From positions 62,001 to 126,000 of the forward strand of contig OMYN01000003.1 in NCBI GenBank assembly GCA_900315265.1: 64,000 bases of DNA. Reading direction: 5' to 3'. This document shows positions 46,557-56,879 of this stretch, in pieces (the first letter of the stretch is position 1; every line of letters starts with the position of its first letter). Under the pieces are notes generated by a model. That model was not told the DNA's origin, did not search any database, and was given only the letters and a program-made list of their open reading frames with translations. This DNA is from an uncultured Eubacteriales bacterium (GTDB taxonomy: Bacteria; Bacillota; Clostridia; Lachnospirales; Bianqueaceae). Position numbers and translations under genes: made by a program.

Positions 46557-48968
46557 ATGTTATGTCAGATCTGCCATAAAAATACAGCCGTATTATTTGT
46601 CAATAAACTTGAAAACGGAGTCAGCAAGCCCGTCGCCATGTGTCTGTCCTGCGCCCGTAAAAACGGGATCCCTCTCAATGATCTTTTGAAACAGAACGGG
46701 CTGACCCCCGAGGAGATGGAAAACATCGGGGAGCAGATGAACGAGCTTTTCCCGGACGGCAATATGGATGAATTAAAAAATATGATGCCGCAGGACTTCC
46801 TGGATATGATGAGCGGCGCTTCCCGCCCCGGTGAGGAAGATAATGCTTCGGAAGGTGACCAGCCGGACGAAGACGGTGTTTATCACATGGACATGTCCCC
46901 CGAGGACGACACGGATAAGGGTCCCCGCCGCAAGAACGATCATCTGAAGACCTTGAGCAAGTTTGGTTCCAACCTGACTTTAAAAGCATCTCAGGGAGGC
47001 ATCGACCCGGTCATCGGCCGTGATAAAGAAATCGACCGCCTCATGCAGATCCTCAACCGCCGTACCAAGAATAACCCGGTCCTTCTGGGTGAGCCGGGCG
47101 TCGGTAAAACTGCCATCGCGGAAGGCTTTGCCCTCCGCATCGCCCAGGGCAAGGTACCGGTAAAACTGAAAGATAAGCAGGTATACCTTTTGGATATGAC
47201 CGGCCTGGTCGCCGGCACTCAGTTCCGCGGCCAGTTCGAAGCCCGTATGAAAGCCATCATCGATGAAGTTGCCAGGGCTAAGAATGTGATCCTGGTCATC
47301 GACGAGATCCACAATCTGGTAGGTGCTGGCGACGCTCAGAACTCCATGAACGCTGCTAACATTCTTAAACCGGCCCTGGCTAACGGCAGCATCCAGGTCA
47401 TCGGTACGACGACTCTGGATGAATACCGCAAATATATCGAACAGGATGCTGCTCTGGAACGCCGTTTCCAGCCCATCATCGTTGACGAGCCCAGTCCCGA
47501 GGAAACGGTCCAGATCCTTAAAGGTGTCCGTCCTATCTATGAAAAATACCATAATGTAACGATTTCCGATGAAAACATCGAGGATGCCGTTTATCTGGCC
47601 CAGCGCTATATCCACCAGCGCTATTTCCCCGATAAGGCGATCGATGTGATCGATGAAGCCGGCTCCCGTGTCAACCTGAGAAACACCGGTCTTGTCGATC
47701 TGGCAAATCTGGAAAAGACCCTGCAGGTCACCACCCAGAAAAAGGATGAAGCTGCCGGCAGCGAGGACTACGAAGCAGCTGCCAAATATCAGTACGAAGA
47801 GGCCAAGCTGCAGAAAGAGATCGAAGAAAAGCGGAAGGAAACCGAACATGTGCCGCTGACCTATGATGATCTGGCCCAGGTCATCGAAAGCTGGACCAAG
47901 ATCCCTGTCAAACGGCTGACCCGTCAGGAATCGGAAAAGCTGATCCACTTGGAAGACAGGCTGCATGAGCGCATCATCGGGCAGGATCAGGCTGTTTCTT
48001 CCGTAGCCAGAGCCATCCGCCGTAACCGGTCCGGTTTCAGGAAAGAACGTAAACCGGCTTCCTTCATCTTCGCCGGTCCTACCGGTGTAGGTAAAACGGA
48101 GCTGGCCAAGACCCTGGCGGTCGAACTGTTCGGAACAGAGGATGCTCTGATCCGTATCGATATGTCTGAGTACATGGAGCGCCATACCGTGTCCAAACTG
48201 ATCGGAGCGCCTCCCGGATATGTCGGCTACGATGAAGGCGGTCAGCTGACCGAAAAAGTAAGACGCCGCCCCTTCTCTATTATTCTGCTGGACGAGATTG
48301 AAAAAGCCCACCCGGACGTCTTCAATATGCTGCTGCAGATCCTGGATGACGGCCGACTGACCGATGGCCAGGGACGCACGGTCAACTTTGAAAACACGAT
48401 CATCATCATGACGACCAACGCCGGCGCTTCCTTCCGCAACAACGGTCTGGGCTTTAATAAGACAGCTCCCATCGCTATGCAGGACAGCATCAAGGCCGCG
48501 TTGAAAGATATTTTCCGTCCTGAGTTTTTGAACCGTGTCGACGAGATCATTCCTTTCTCTTCTCTTACCAAAGACCAGCTGCGTCAGATCGTTGACCTGA
48601 TGCTGAAAGATGTATACAAGGCTGCCAAGTTCCATAATATGACCGTCGAAGTCGATGATGAGGTAAAGGATTATCTGACCGAGAACGGCTACGACGAGCA
48701 GTACGGAGCCCGTCCTCTCCGCCGCCTTATCCAGCGCAGCATCGAAGATGAGATTGCCGAAGCTTTCCTGACCGAGGAAGTCCGTCCCGGCGATGCTGTT
48801 GCCGTAAAGATGGCTGATGGCAAACCCACCATCATCAAAGTCGGTCTGGTACCTATCCAGATGCCCTGCCCGCCCCAAAAAACGGAACCTTCTGACGATC
48901 AGGAGGCCGGTCAGACACCCCAAGAAAAAGCACCGGCGGACAAGTCCCCGGAAGATACCGCAAAATAA
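46557..48968 (+). CDS. clpE: ClpE-type Clp ATPase with N-terminal zinc finger
   Basis: AAA+ unfoldase of the stress response. The 803 residues begin with a C4 zinc site (Cys3, Cys6, Cys29, Cys32) instead of the ClpC N-domain. An acidic linker leads to AAA module 1 ([24 protein letters not shown]), a short middle region with a UVR-like segment ([18 protein letters not shown]) and AAA module 2 ([28 protein letters not shown]). A Pro/Glu/Lys-rich tail (~35 aa) ends the protein. ClpE is normally CtsR-controlled, but no CtsR heptad pair was found here. The ribosome binding site is AAGGAG. It is the only plus-strand gene in the window and ends in its own terminator. Confidence 0.92.
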   Translation: MLCQICHKNTAVLFVNKLENGVSKPVAMCLSCARKNGIPLNDLLKQNGLTPEEMENIGEQMNELFPDGNMDELKNMMPQDFLDMMSGASRPGEEDNASEGDQPDEDGVYHMDMSPEDDTDKGPRRKNDHLKTLSKFGSNLTLKASQGGIDPVIGRDKEIDRLMQILNRRTKNNPVLLGEPGVGKTAIAEGFALRIAQGKVPVKLKDKQVYLLDMTGLVAGTQFRGQFEARMKAIIDEVARAKNVILVIDEIHNLVGAGDAQNSMNAANILKPALANGSIQVIGTTTLDEYRKYIEQDAALERRFQPIIVDEPSPEETVQILKGVRPIYEKYHNVTISDENIEDAVYLAQRYIHQRYFPDKAIDVIDEAGSRVNLRNTGLVDLANLEKTLQVTTQKKDEAAGSEDYEAAAKYQYEEAKLQKEIEEKRKETEHVPLTYDDLAQVIESWTKIPVKRLTRQESEKLIHLEDRLHERIIGQDQAVSSVARAIRRNRSGFRKERKPASFIFAGPTGVGKTELAKTLAVELFGTEDALIRIDMSEYMERHTVSKLIGAPPGYVGYDEGGQLTEKVRRRPFSIILLDEIEKAHPDVFNMLLQILDDGRLTDGQGRTVNFENTIIIMTTNAGASFRNNGLGFNKTAPIAMQDSIKAALKDIFRPEFLNRVDEIIPFSSLTKDQLRQIVDLMLKDVYKAAKFHNMTVEVDDEVKDYLTENGYDEQYGARPLRRLIQRSIEDEIAEAFLTEEVRPGDAVAVKMADGKPTIIKVGLVPIQMPCPPQKTEPSDDQEAGQTPQEKAPADKSPEDTAK

Positions 48969-49006
48969 GATTCCGCATTCATCCGATCGTACCGCCTGTA
49001 AAACGA

Positions 49007-49035
49007 CCCCGGAAGGGTAACCTTCCGGGGTTTTT
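49007..49035 (+). terminator. Intrinsic terminator of clpE
   Basis: A 10-bp perfect stem, CCCCGGAAGG / CCTTCCGGGG, with a GTAA loop and TTTTT on the plus strand. In the opposite direction it may also stop the converging glg operon, though that side has only a short U-tract. Confidence 0.95.
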
Positions 49036-49070
49036 CATGCACTTTCATGGGTAATGCAAGTACGCATATT

Positions 49071-50282
49071 CTATTGGTTTTCTTTCTTTTTCTCTGACAG
49101 GCGCCCTATTTCCTCGATCTTTCTTCCTTTTTCATAGAGCGGCATCAGCTCTGAATCGGAAAAGTCCGACCACAGCTTTTCCTGCAGATCGCTGAGCGCA
49201 TAAGAAATCTTATCCGACGTGCTTAAGATATAGGACGGGGCTTTGCGCTGTTCCTGGTTCCAGTGATAGAAGCGGGCCAGCGAATCATATTTGATTTCCT
49301 GCTGGGTCGAAAAATAATTGATGGTATCTTCCAGGACCTGGATCATATACAAAGTCAGCAGATCTCCGAACTCATCCTGATAAACAGACCAGTACGCTTC
49401 CGTGACCCTGTCGTCATCGGTAGGAAGGACCCGGTGGCCTGTGTATTCATTCATCAGCTCGTAGACATAGGTATAATCATCAGGGCTCATATCTCCGTCC
49501 GGGATCAGAACGATGTCGTCTTCGGAAGGCTGGTTCGGATCCGGCTGACCGTATGCGTCCTCTGCATCATCGTCGTCCACCAAAGGAGTCGATCCTTCCT
49601 CCCTGTCATCCTCTTCTTCATTCAGATCTTCCATCTTATAACGGGAATTATAATGGATGGTCTGGTATATCTTCCGGGAAAGTATCTCCCACAGACGCTC
49701 TTTATCAAAATTCTCCGTATAGTAATTCAGAAAATCTCTTTCATCCATCAGAAGATGATGCTCTTTACGGTAAGTATTGCTTTTGTCTTCGCCCTGCTGG
49801 TAGAAATCCTTGGCCGAGGAAGCCAGGATGCGCTTATACAGGTTGGAGCGCAGCATGTCGAACTGCTGGAAAGCCTCCAGATAAAATTCTTCCACCGAAT
49901 CTTCTGTCAGATAGGAAGCAGGATTTTCGGGATGAAGTGGAATGATGCCCTTTTTCTTCATCTCATAAAGGACTTCTCTGGAAGAGTCACCGTGGATCAA
50001 CTCACTTTTGACACTGTCTTCGACTTTATCGAACTGATACTGCAGCTCATACTCGATATCATCCTTCAAATCGCCTGCAATCAATTTCTCATCATAGGAA
50101 AGAGCCGAAGTATCCATGCCCAGATACTCTTCCATCGTCTCATACTGACTCAATCTCTCGTAAAAGACAGGATGATCTTTTTTCTGATCCAGGATCGTTT
50201 CATAAAAATGTTCCGCGATCTCCGATACCAATACAGGACCGTCAATACCGGCCGTCAGAAGTTTTTTTACATCATCCAGCAT
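49071..50282 (-). CDS. Uncharacterised acidic protein at the end of the glycogen operon, 403 aa
   Basis: I do not recognise a family. The protein has no signal peptide or transmembrane segment and is rich in Asp, Glu, Tyr and Leu. It is probably mostly helical, with a strongly acidic, proline-containing linker in the middle (residues ~225-265, EEEDDREEG, PLVDDDDAEDAYG). Segments such as FYLEAFQQFDMLRSNLYKRIL look amphipathic. It starts 6 bp after the glgP stop, so it is almost certainly co-expressed with the glycogen genes. A role in glycogen metabolism, for example as a scaffold or regulator of GlgP, is inference from position only. Confidence 0.85.
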   Translation of the reverse strand: MLDDVKKLLTAGIDGPVLVSEIAEHFYETILDQKKDHPVFYERLSQYETMEEYLGMDTSALSYDEKLIAGDLKDDIEYELQYQFDKVEDSVKSELIHGDSSREVLYEMKKKGIIPLHPENPASYLTEDSVEEFYLEAFQQFDMLRSNLYKRILASSAKDFYQQGEDKSNTYRKEHHLLMDERDFLNYYTENFDKERLWEILSRKIYQTIHYNSRYKMEDLNEEEDDREEGSTPLVDDDDAEDAYGQPDPNQPSEDDIVLIPDGDMSPDDYTYVYELMNEYTGHRVLPTDDDRVTEAYWSVYQDEFGDLLTLYMIQVLEDTINYFSTQQEIKYDSLARFYHWNQEQRKAPSYILSTSDKISYALSDLQEKLWSDFSDSELMPLYEKGRKIEEIGRLSEKKKENQ

Positions 50283-50288
50283 TGGTCT

Positions 50289-52784
50289 TCAGTCTCCCAG
50301 ATGAGTAAGGTGCCAGATGCGCTCGTCATATTCCAGAACAGCGCGGTCTGCCGCAAATCCACCGGATTTTGCTACGTTGACGATGGCTTTTTTATTCCAT
50401 TCCGGCTTGTTGACATAAACGGAAGAAACCAGCTTCTGAGCTTTGCAGTAATCTTCGAAGTCAGCCAGTACCAGATACGGATCGGCAACATTGCCATACG
50501 AATTAAAGAGCAGTGAATTAACGATATCCGGGAAAGCGATCTCACGGCCGGGAGCGCCGACGCCGCTTCTCATCAGATCCAGGACACGTTTGATCCACTG
50601 GTTGTTCTGATAGAATTGCATCGCGTTATAGCCATGGCGCAGTGTTTCATTGACCTGAGCCGTACGCATACCGAACAGGAAGAAGTTATCATCCCCTACC
50701 CGGTTGTATATCTCTATGTTGGCACCGTCATAAGTACCGATCGTGATCGCGCCGTTCAGCATGAATTTCATGTTGCCGGTACCAGAAGCCTCGCGCCCGG
50801 CAGTAGAGATCTGCTCGGACAGGTTGGCAGCAGGGATCAGGATCTCTGCTACCGTAACCTTATAATCCGGAATGAAGACCACTTTCATCTTCTGGTTGAC
50901 ATCCGGATCGTTATTGACCATATCCGCGACCGCATTGATCAGGCGGATAATGTCTTTCGCGCGGCTGTAGCCGGGAGCCGCTTTGGCACCGAACAGGAAG
51001 GTCCTGGGAACAACGTCCGCATTCGGATTGTCTTTCAGTTCAAAGTAGCAGCGCAGGATATGGATCACATTCATCAGCTGCCGCTTGTATTCATGCAGGC
51101 GTTTTGCCTGAACATCAAACAGGGAGTGTGTATCGATGGAAACGCCTACTTCCTGTTTCAGGTAATTGGCCAGACGGACTTTGTTTTCATGCTTGATCCA
51201 TTCGAACTGTTCCAGAAAGGCACTGTCCTCGGTAAAGTTCATCAGTTTGGACAGCTCTTCGGGATCTTTCAGCCAGCCGGTACCGATCGATTCGCAGATC
51301 AGGTTGGAAAGGCCCGGGTTGCCCTGTCCCAGCCAGCGGCGGTAGGTGATACCGTTGGTGACATTGCGGAATTTTTCCGGTGTATCGATATAGAAATCGT
51401 GGAAGCAGTCATCCTTCAGGATCTGAGAATGCAGTTCGGATACACCGTTGACGGAGAAGGAGCCGACGATCGACAGATTCGCCATGCGGATCTCACCGTT
51501 CTGAACGATAGACATCTTATTGATACGGTCCCAGTCGTTGGGGAAGATCGTCCACAGATGCTCGCAGAAGCGGCGGTTGATCTCGCAGATGATCTGATAA
51601 ACACGGGGAACGATTTTCTTGATCAGGTCTTCGGGCCAGCGTTCCAGTGCCTCTACCATGACGGTATGGTTGGTATAGGCAATAGTATGGGTGGTCACAT
51701 TCCAGGCATCATCCCAGGTCATGCCGTAATCATCCATCATGATACGCATCGTCTCCGGGATCACCATGGCCGGATGAGTATCGTTGATCTGGAAAACATA
51801 ATGATCCGGAAGAGACATCAAAGTGCCGTATTTTGCATAATGGTTCTTAAGAATGGACTGTACGGAAGCACTGACCATGAAATACTGCTGTTTGATACGC
51901 AGGGACTTACCCTCATAGTTGTTATCTTCCGGGTACAAAACCTTGGACAGCACCTCAGCGTTAGCCTGCTGCTCCATCGCCCTAAGGTAAGACCCCTCAT
52001 TGAACAATTCCATGTTCATGTTATAAGGAGATTTAGGCTGCCACAGACGAAGGGTGTTCACGGTTTTGCTGTCATAACCGGAAATCAGCATATCGTTGGG
52101 GATAGCCCGTACGACATCCGCGTTTTCAACGGTTACCTTAAGTCCGTTATCCGTCCACTGCTCTTTGATCTGACCGCCGAATTTAACTTCGACCGCTTCA
52201 TCCTCTTTAGTGATCAGCCAGCTTCTTCCGGTATCCAGCCAGCTGTCGGGCAGTTCGATCTGCTGTCCCTCGATGATGCGCTGTTTGAACAGCCCGTATT
52301 CATACAGGATGCTGAAACCGGTAGCAGGAAGACCCTGAGAGGCGGTTGCATCCATATAGCAGGCTGCCAGACGGCCCAGGCCGCCGTTTCCTAACGCTGC
52401 GTCCTGTTCGACACTGCAGATCGTGTCGAAATCTTTACCGTAACTTTTCAGAACTTCTTTTAATTGATCGACGATTTTCAAATTATAGGCATTGTTGCGC
52501 AGCGACCGGCCCAGTAAAAACTCGATCGAAAAATAGCAAAGCTGTTTAGCGTTTTTGGCAGCGATCTCACGCTGTGATAAAACCCACCGCTCCATCAAAA
52601 GGTCACGAAGGACCTGAGCGGTTGCATCATACACCATATTGTCACGAGCTTTGATGCCGCTGATGCCGTAATGCCGCTGAAGCTTCCCATCGATCAGCTC
52701 TTTTAATTCATGAGCGTTGGGAATCTTCATTCCCGAAGGTCCGTGAGAATGATTTACCGAGCCGTTTTTTCGTCTGTCAGTCAT
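50289..52784 (-). CDS. glgP: Glycogen/starch phosphorylase GlgP
   Basis: PLP-dependent phosphorolysis of alpha-1,4-glucan to glucose-1-phosphate. The 831 residues are full length for GT35. The C-terminal half has the PLP-lysine motif EASGTGNMKFMLNGA followed by TIGTYDGANIEI; earlier blocks include NGGLGRLAACYMDA and NDTHPAMVIPE. I start at the ATG at 52784 with GAAGGGA upstream; the ATG 6 codons earlier has no ribosome binding site. A strong stem-loop separates it from glgA, so its level may differ from the biosynthetic genes. Confidence 0.97.
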   Translation of the reverse strand: MTDRRKNGSVNHSHGPSGMKIPNAHELKELIDGKLQRHYGISGIKARDNMVYDATAQVLRDLLMERWVLSQREIAAKNAKQLCYFSIEFLLGRSLRNNAYNLKIVDQLKEVLKSYGKDFDTICSVEQDAALGNGGLGRLAACYMDATASQGLPATGFSILYEYGLFKQRIIEGQQIELPDSWLDTGRSWLITKEDEAVEVKFGGQIKEQWTDNGLKVTVENADVVRAIPNDMLISGYDSKTVNTLRLWQPKSPYNMNMELFNEGSYLRAMEQQANAEVLSKVLYPEDNNYEGKSLRIKQQYFMVSASVQSILKNHYAKYGTLMSLPDHYVFQINDTHPAMVIPETMRIMMDDYGMTWDDAWNVTTHTIAYTNHTVMVEALERWPEDLIKKIVPRVYQIICEINRRFCEHLWTIFPNDWDRINKMSIVQNGEIRMANLSIVGSFSVNGVSELHSQILKDDCFHDFYIDTPEKFRNVTNGITYRRWLGQGNPGLSNLICESIGTGWLKDPEELSKLMNFTEDSAFLEQFEWIKHENKVRLANYLKQEVGVSIDTHSLFDVQAKRLHEYKRQLMNVIHILRCYFELKDNPNADVVPRTFLFGAKAAPGYSRAKDIIRLINAVADMVNNDPDVNQKMKVVFIPDYKVTVAEILIPAANLSEQISTAGREASGTGNMKFMLNGAITIGTYDGANIEIYNRVGDDNFFLFGMRTAQVNETLRHGYNAMQFYQNNQWIKRVLDLMRSGVGAPGREIAFPDIVNSLLFNSYGNVADPYLVLADFEDYCKAQKLVSSVYVNKPEWNKKAIVNVAKSGGFAADRAVLEYDERIWHLTHLGD

Positions 52785-52872
52785 GTAGCTTATTCCCTTC
52801 ATATATTAGGTGTTTTTACATAGACGTTGCCAGGACTTGCAGCGTCCTTTATAAAACTTCTTAATACAGGAA

Positions 52873-52902
52873 AGCCAGATGAGAAATTTTTCCCATCTGG
52901 CT
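52873..52902 (-). other. Strong stem-loop between glgA and glgP
   Basis: About 13-14 bp of pairing (AGCCAGATGGGAAA with TTTCTCATCTGGCT). The minus strand continues TTTCCTG rather than with a long U-tract. It is probably an attenuator or mRNA-processing hairpin setting glgP levels. Confidence 0.65.
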
Positions 52903-52928
52903 CCCATAACCTTTCCTATTTTACACTT

Positions 52929-54368
52929 TTAACGCTTACCTGTCAACATATGATACAACTGCAGATATTCACGGGCCGGGCCGTTCCAGCTCACATCCGT
53001 CTTCATAGCATTGGTGACAACCGTCATCCACTGATCTTTATTGCGGAAGGTGTTCTCTGCCTGACGGATAACATACAGCATATCATGGGCATTATAAGCG
53101 GCAAACGTAAATCCGTTGCCTCTTCCCTCCCATGAAACGTAAGGCTGTACCGTGTCCTTAAGACCGCCGGTCTCGCGGACGATCGGAATAGTTCCGTAAC
53201 GCATCGCGATCATCTGAGACAGGCCGCAAGGCTCACTCTGCGACGGCATCAGCAGGATATCCGCCCCGGCGTAGATCTTCTGGGCCAGATCATTATTGAA
53301 CATGATATTGGCCGAAACCTTGCCCGGATAGCCCTTCTGTGCATTGCGCATCATATCTTCATAGCGCCAGTCTCCTACTCCCAGAACGACCAGCTGGACG
53401 TCATCCCACAGGATATCGTTCAGAACAGCGGCTACCAGATCCATTCCCTTGTGGTCTACCAGGCGGGAAACGATGGCAATGATCGGAACGTCCTCACGCA
53501 CATTCAGATTCAGAAGCTTCTGCAGCTCCGTCTTATTGACCTTTTTGTCTTCGTAGGTGTCCAGGGTATAGTTTTTGAAGATAGCCGGATCCGTCGCCGG
53601 ATCGTATTTGACGGTATCGATCCCGTTAAGAATACCGGACAGTTTACGGCTTTCGTTCCGCAGCATCCCATCCAGGCCATGTCCGTAATAAGGATCCTGG
53701 ATCTCTTTCGCATAGGTAGGAGAAACCGTGGTCACCCAGTTAGCTGCTTCGATACCGGTCTTCATATAGTTGACGCAGTTATCGAACTTCAGGTAACCGC
53801 CTGCATAATCATTCCATTCAACACCCAGTACGTTTTCGACGATATCCGGCGGGAACATGCCCTGATACTGAATATTATGGATCGTATAAACGGTCTGCAG
53901 GTTTTTGTAGGTATCGTTGATATTACGATAAAACTTATTCAGATAGAAGGGGATCAGTCCGGTCTGCCAATCGTTGCAGTTGATGACATCCGGCTGGAAA
54001 TCGATGTACTGGATCATCTCCAGAACAGCCTTGCTGAAGAAGGCATATCGTTCGCCGTCATCAAAATAACCATAATAGCCTTTGCGGCCGAAGTAATACT
54101 GATTATCCAGCAGATAATAGGTGACGCCGTTTGCTTTTGCTTCAAACAGACCGCAGTACTGGCTGCGCCAGGAAAGCGGGACCCAGAAAGACCGGACGAA
54201 GGTCATCTGATCTTTCAAAGACTGAGGGATATCCTGGTAATAAGGAATCACAACCCTCACACCCACCAGTTTCTTTTTCAGTGCCTGAGGAAGTGCTCCG
54301 GCTACATCGCCCAGACCGCCCGATTTTGCAAAGGGAACAGCCTCAGAGGCTGCGTATAAAACTTTCAT
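52929..54368 (-). CDS. glgA: Glycogen synthase GlgA (ADP-glucose type)
   Basis: GT5 enzyme that extends alpha-1,4-glucan from ADP-glucose. The 479 residues begin MKVLYAASEAVPFAKSGGLGDV; the KSGGL at residues 15-19 binds ADP-glucose. The second Rossmann domain has IAIVSRLVDHKGMDL, DILLMPSQSEPCGLSQM and RETGGLKDTV. The start has GGAAGG upstream. It is encoded directly after glgC-glgD, which make its substrate. Confidence 0.98.
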   Translation of the reverse strand: MKVLYAASEAVPFAKSGGLGDVAGALPQALKKKLVGVRVVIPYYQDIPQSLKDQMTFVRSFWVPLSWRSQYCGLFEAKANGVTYYLLDNQYYFGRKGYYGYFDDGERYAFFSKAVLEMIQYIDFQPDVINCNDWQTGLIPFYLNKFYRNINDTYKNLQTVYTIHNIQYQGMFPPDIVENVLGVEWNDYAGGYLKFDNCVNYMKTGIEAANWVTTVSPTYAKEIQDPYYGHGLDGMLRNESRKLSGILNGIDTVKYDPATDPAIFKNYTLDTYEDKKVNKTELQKLLNLNVREDVPIIAIVSRLVDHKGMDLVAAVLNDILWDDVQLVVLGVGDWRYEDMMRNAQKGYPGKVSANIMFNNDLAQKIYAGADILLMPSQSEPCGLSQMIAMRYGTIPIVRETGGLKDTVQPYVSWEGRGNGFTFAAYNAHDMLYVIRQAENTFRNKDQWMTVVTNAMKTDVSWNGPAREYLQLYHMLTGKR

Positions 54369-54394
54369 GATACTTTAACCTTCCCGAAGAGTAA

Positions 54395-55519
54395 TCAGAC
54401 AACCGAACCTTTGGCCAGGACCATCGGATACAGATTATAACCGAACAGTTTGCGGCTTTCACGGATCACCACGTCTTTATCCGTGATCACATAATTCAGT
54501 TCGGAATCTTCCTGTACTTCGGTATCCTGCATAATGATGGAATTGCGGATCACCGCTCCCTTATGGATATGGACGCCTCGGAAAATGATACTGTTCTCAA
54601 CGGTTCCCTCGATTACACAGCCGTCAGCGACCAGACTGTTTTTAACCGAACTCTGTCCCCGGTAAATGGTAGGCGCTTCATCACGGATCTTGGTATAGAT
54701 CTGACGGTTAGTCCCGAACAGCTGCTCACGGATATCGGTATTAAGAAGATCCATGTTCGTTGCAAAATAGGAACTGATGGAATCGATCTTCTGGAAATAA
54801 CCGCTGTACTCAAAACCGTAGATCTTCAGGTCATTGATACGGCGCTGCAGTACATCGCGGTGCAGGCTGTACATATTGTGGCTTGAGCATTCCAGGATCA
54901 GCGTCTCCAGAAGTGAACGCTGCATGATCATCACACCCATGCTGAGGTTGACGATCTCATCGGAAGGAGCCGGATCCATGGCAATATCAATGACCCGTCC
55001 GTCTTCCTGGGTCTTTATCACACAGTTCTGACCCACGTCTTCTTCCGCAGGCTTGAAAGCCTGCTTCTTATACATCATGGTAATGTCGGCGCCTTTACTC
55101 TTGTGGTATTCAAGGGCAGCGTCCAGATCGATATTGGCGATGCTGTCGGCGTTGGCCATGATGACATATTCCTGAGAAGATTTACGGATAAAGGATTCAG
55201 CGTTGCGCAGCGCTTCCATCTTTCCTCTGTAAGCGGTACCCTGTGAGAAGAAGGGAGGCAGCATATACAGTCCGCCGTTTTTACGGGAAAGGTCCCACTC
55301 TTTTCCGCTTCCCAGATGGTCCATCAAAGACTGATAGTTATTGCGGGTGATGATACCGACTTTCGTGATCCCTGAATTGACCATATTGGACAGGATAAAG
55401 TCAACGATACGATAACGGCCTCCGAAGGGGATCGAAGAAAGGGCCCTCTTCTGGGTCAGGGATTTCATCACATTGTCATCCTGATAGGCAAAAATCAAAC
55501 CAAATGCGTCGTTATTCAT
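54395..55519 (-). CDS. glgD: GlgD, regulatory subunit of ADP-glucose pyrophosphorylase
   Basis: Paralogue of GlgC found in Firmicutes; it forms a heteromer with GlgC and raises its activity. The N-terminal nucleotide loop, GGQGSR in GlgC, is absent (here FAYQDDNVMKSL), while PFGGRYRIVDF and VNSGITKVGI are kept. This fits a non-catalytic subunit. Left-handed beta-helix repeats (VIEGTVENSII, GVHIHKGAVIRNSI) form the C-terminus. I start at the ATG at 55519 with GAGGAG upstream (374 aa); codons further upstream overlap the glgC end and are not GlgD-like. Confidence 0.96.
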   Translation of the reverse strand: MNNDAFGLIFAYQDDNVMKSLTQKRALSSIPFGGRYRIVDFILSNMVNSGITKVGIITRNNYQSLMDHLGSGKEWDLSRKNGGLYMLPPFFSQGTAYRGKMEALRNAESFIRKSSQEYVIMANADSIANIDLDAALEYHKSKGADITMMYKKQAFKPAEEDVGQNCVIKTQEDGRVIDIAMDPAPSDEIVNLSMGVMIMQRSLLETLILECSSHNMYSLHRDVLQRRINDLKIYGFEYSGYFQKIDSISSYFATNMDLLNTDIREQLFGTNRQIYTKIRDEAPTIYRGQSSVKNSLVADGCVIEGTVENSIIFRGVHIHKGAVIRNSIIMQDTEVQEDSELNYVITDKDVVIRESRKLFGYNLYPMVLAKGSVV

Positions 55520-55532
55520 GTTATCCGTCTCC

Positions 55533-56753
55533 TCAAATTCGATTTTCGCCCAGCATCTCACCAGCCTGGACAACCTGATCTTTACCGATAACAACATCAT
55601 CACCGATTACAGCCAGATAACCGGTCAGTTTTCCGGGATGAACTGATTTGATCGCATCTTCACGGCTCATGCCGACCTTAGCACGTTCGCCGATGGTAGC
55701 ATCCTGGCCGATGATGGAATACTCAACGACTGCACCATCCTCGATGTGAGTATCGGGCATGATCACGGAGTTTTTGACGACCGCTCCCTTACCGATATGG
55801 ACTCCGTAGAAGATGACGGAATTTTCAACGGCGCCTTCGATAACGGCACCTTCGGTGATCATGGAATTGGTGATGACGGCATCCGGAGCTGTGTAATGCG
55901 GCGGCTCATTAGGGTTGCGGGAATAGATCTTCCAGCTGGGGTCCCCTAATTTGATAGGACTGTCTTCCCCCAGAAGTTCCATATTGGTCTCCCACAGTGA
56001 CGGCAGCGTTCCGACGTCTTTCCAGTAGCCGTTGAATTCATAGGCATACAAAGGTTCTTTATCTTCCAGCATCCTGGGGATAATGTTTTTGCCGAAGTCA
56101 TTCTGGGAATTAGGATCCGCTTCATCTTCGATCAGGTACTGGCGCAGCTTCTTCCAGCTGAAAACATATACACCCATGGAAGCCTTCGTTGACTTGGGAT
56201 GAGCCGGCTTTTCTTCAAATTCATAAATACGGTTATCATCATCGGTATTCATGATGCCGAAGCGGCTGGCTTCTTCCAAGGTAACGTTGAGTACGGCGAT
56301 GGTGCAGGAAGCTCCTTTTTCCTTGTGGAAGTCGATCATTTTGGAGTAATCCATTTTATAGACATGGTCGCCGGACAGGACAACGACATATTCGGGATCA
56401 TACCGTTCAATATATTGGATATTCTGATAGATGGCATTGGCAGTACCCTTATACCATTCCCCGTCCTTTCCCCGAACGTAGGGCGGCAGAACGGAAACGC
56501 CTCCGTCGTTGCGGTCAAGATCCCAGGGCTGGCCGTTTCCTACATAGGCATTCAGGTCAAGGGGCATATACTGAGTCAGTACACCGACCGTATCGATACC
56601 GGAATTGACGCAGTTGCTCAGCGGAAAATCAATGATGCGGTATTTCCCCCCAAAGGGAAGCGCCGGCTTGGCAACTTTTTTTGTCAGGACACCTACACGG
56701 CTTCCCTGGCCTCCGGCAAGCAGCATGGCTACCGCCGTCTTTTTCATACGCAT
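55533..56753 (-). CDS. glgC: Glucose-1-phosphate adenylyltransferase GlgC
   Basis: Makes ADP-glucose from ATP and glucose-1-phosphate, the committed step of glycogen synthesis. The 406 residues carry [48 protein letters not shown] and a C-terminal beta-helix with hexapeptide repeats. I start at the ATG at 56753, which has GGAGGAG 6 bp upstream; the frame continues further but without family similarity. It is second in the operon after glgB. Confidence 0.97.
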   Translation of the reverse strand: MRMKKTAVAMLLAGGQGSRVGVLTKKVAKPALPFGGKYRIIDFPLSNCVNSGIDTVGVLTQYMPLDLNAYVGNGQPWDLDRNDGGVSVLPPYVRGKDGEWYKGTANAIYQNIQYIERYDPEYVVVLSGDHVYKMDYSKMIDFHKEKGASCTIAVLNVTLEEASRFGIMNTDDDNRIYEFEEKPAHPKSTKASMGVYVFSWKKLRQYLIEDEADPNSQNDFGKNIIPRMLEDKEPLYAYEFNGYWKDVGTLPSLWETNMELLGEDSPIKLGDPSWKIYSRNPNEPPHYTAPDAVITNSMITEGAVIEGAVENSVIFYGVHIGKGAVVKNSVIMPDTHIEDGAVVEYSIIGQDATIGERAKVGMSREDAIKSVHPGKLTGYLAVIGDDVVIGKDQVVQAGEMLGENRI

Positions 56754-56879
56754 ATTTTTCTCCTCCTGTAATTTCCGTCTGCCTCCTTGGGATACAGGCG
56801 GATCAAGCATATTTAAAACGGGCAATTGCTTGCTAAATCAGATCTTGCTTTACTCTTTACCATCTTCCGATGATTTATC

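Noticed and set aside
46980-48923. A 647-codon open frame antisense to clpE
   Set aside because: It lies wholly within the well-supported clpE gene on the other strand and resembles no protein family.
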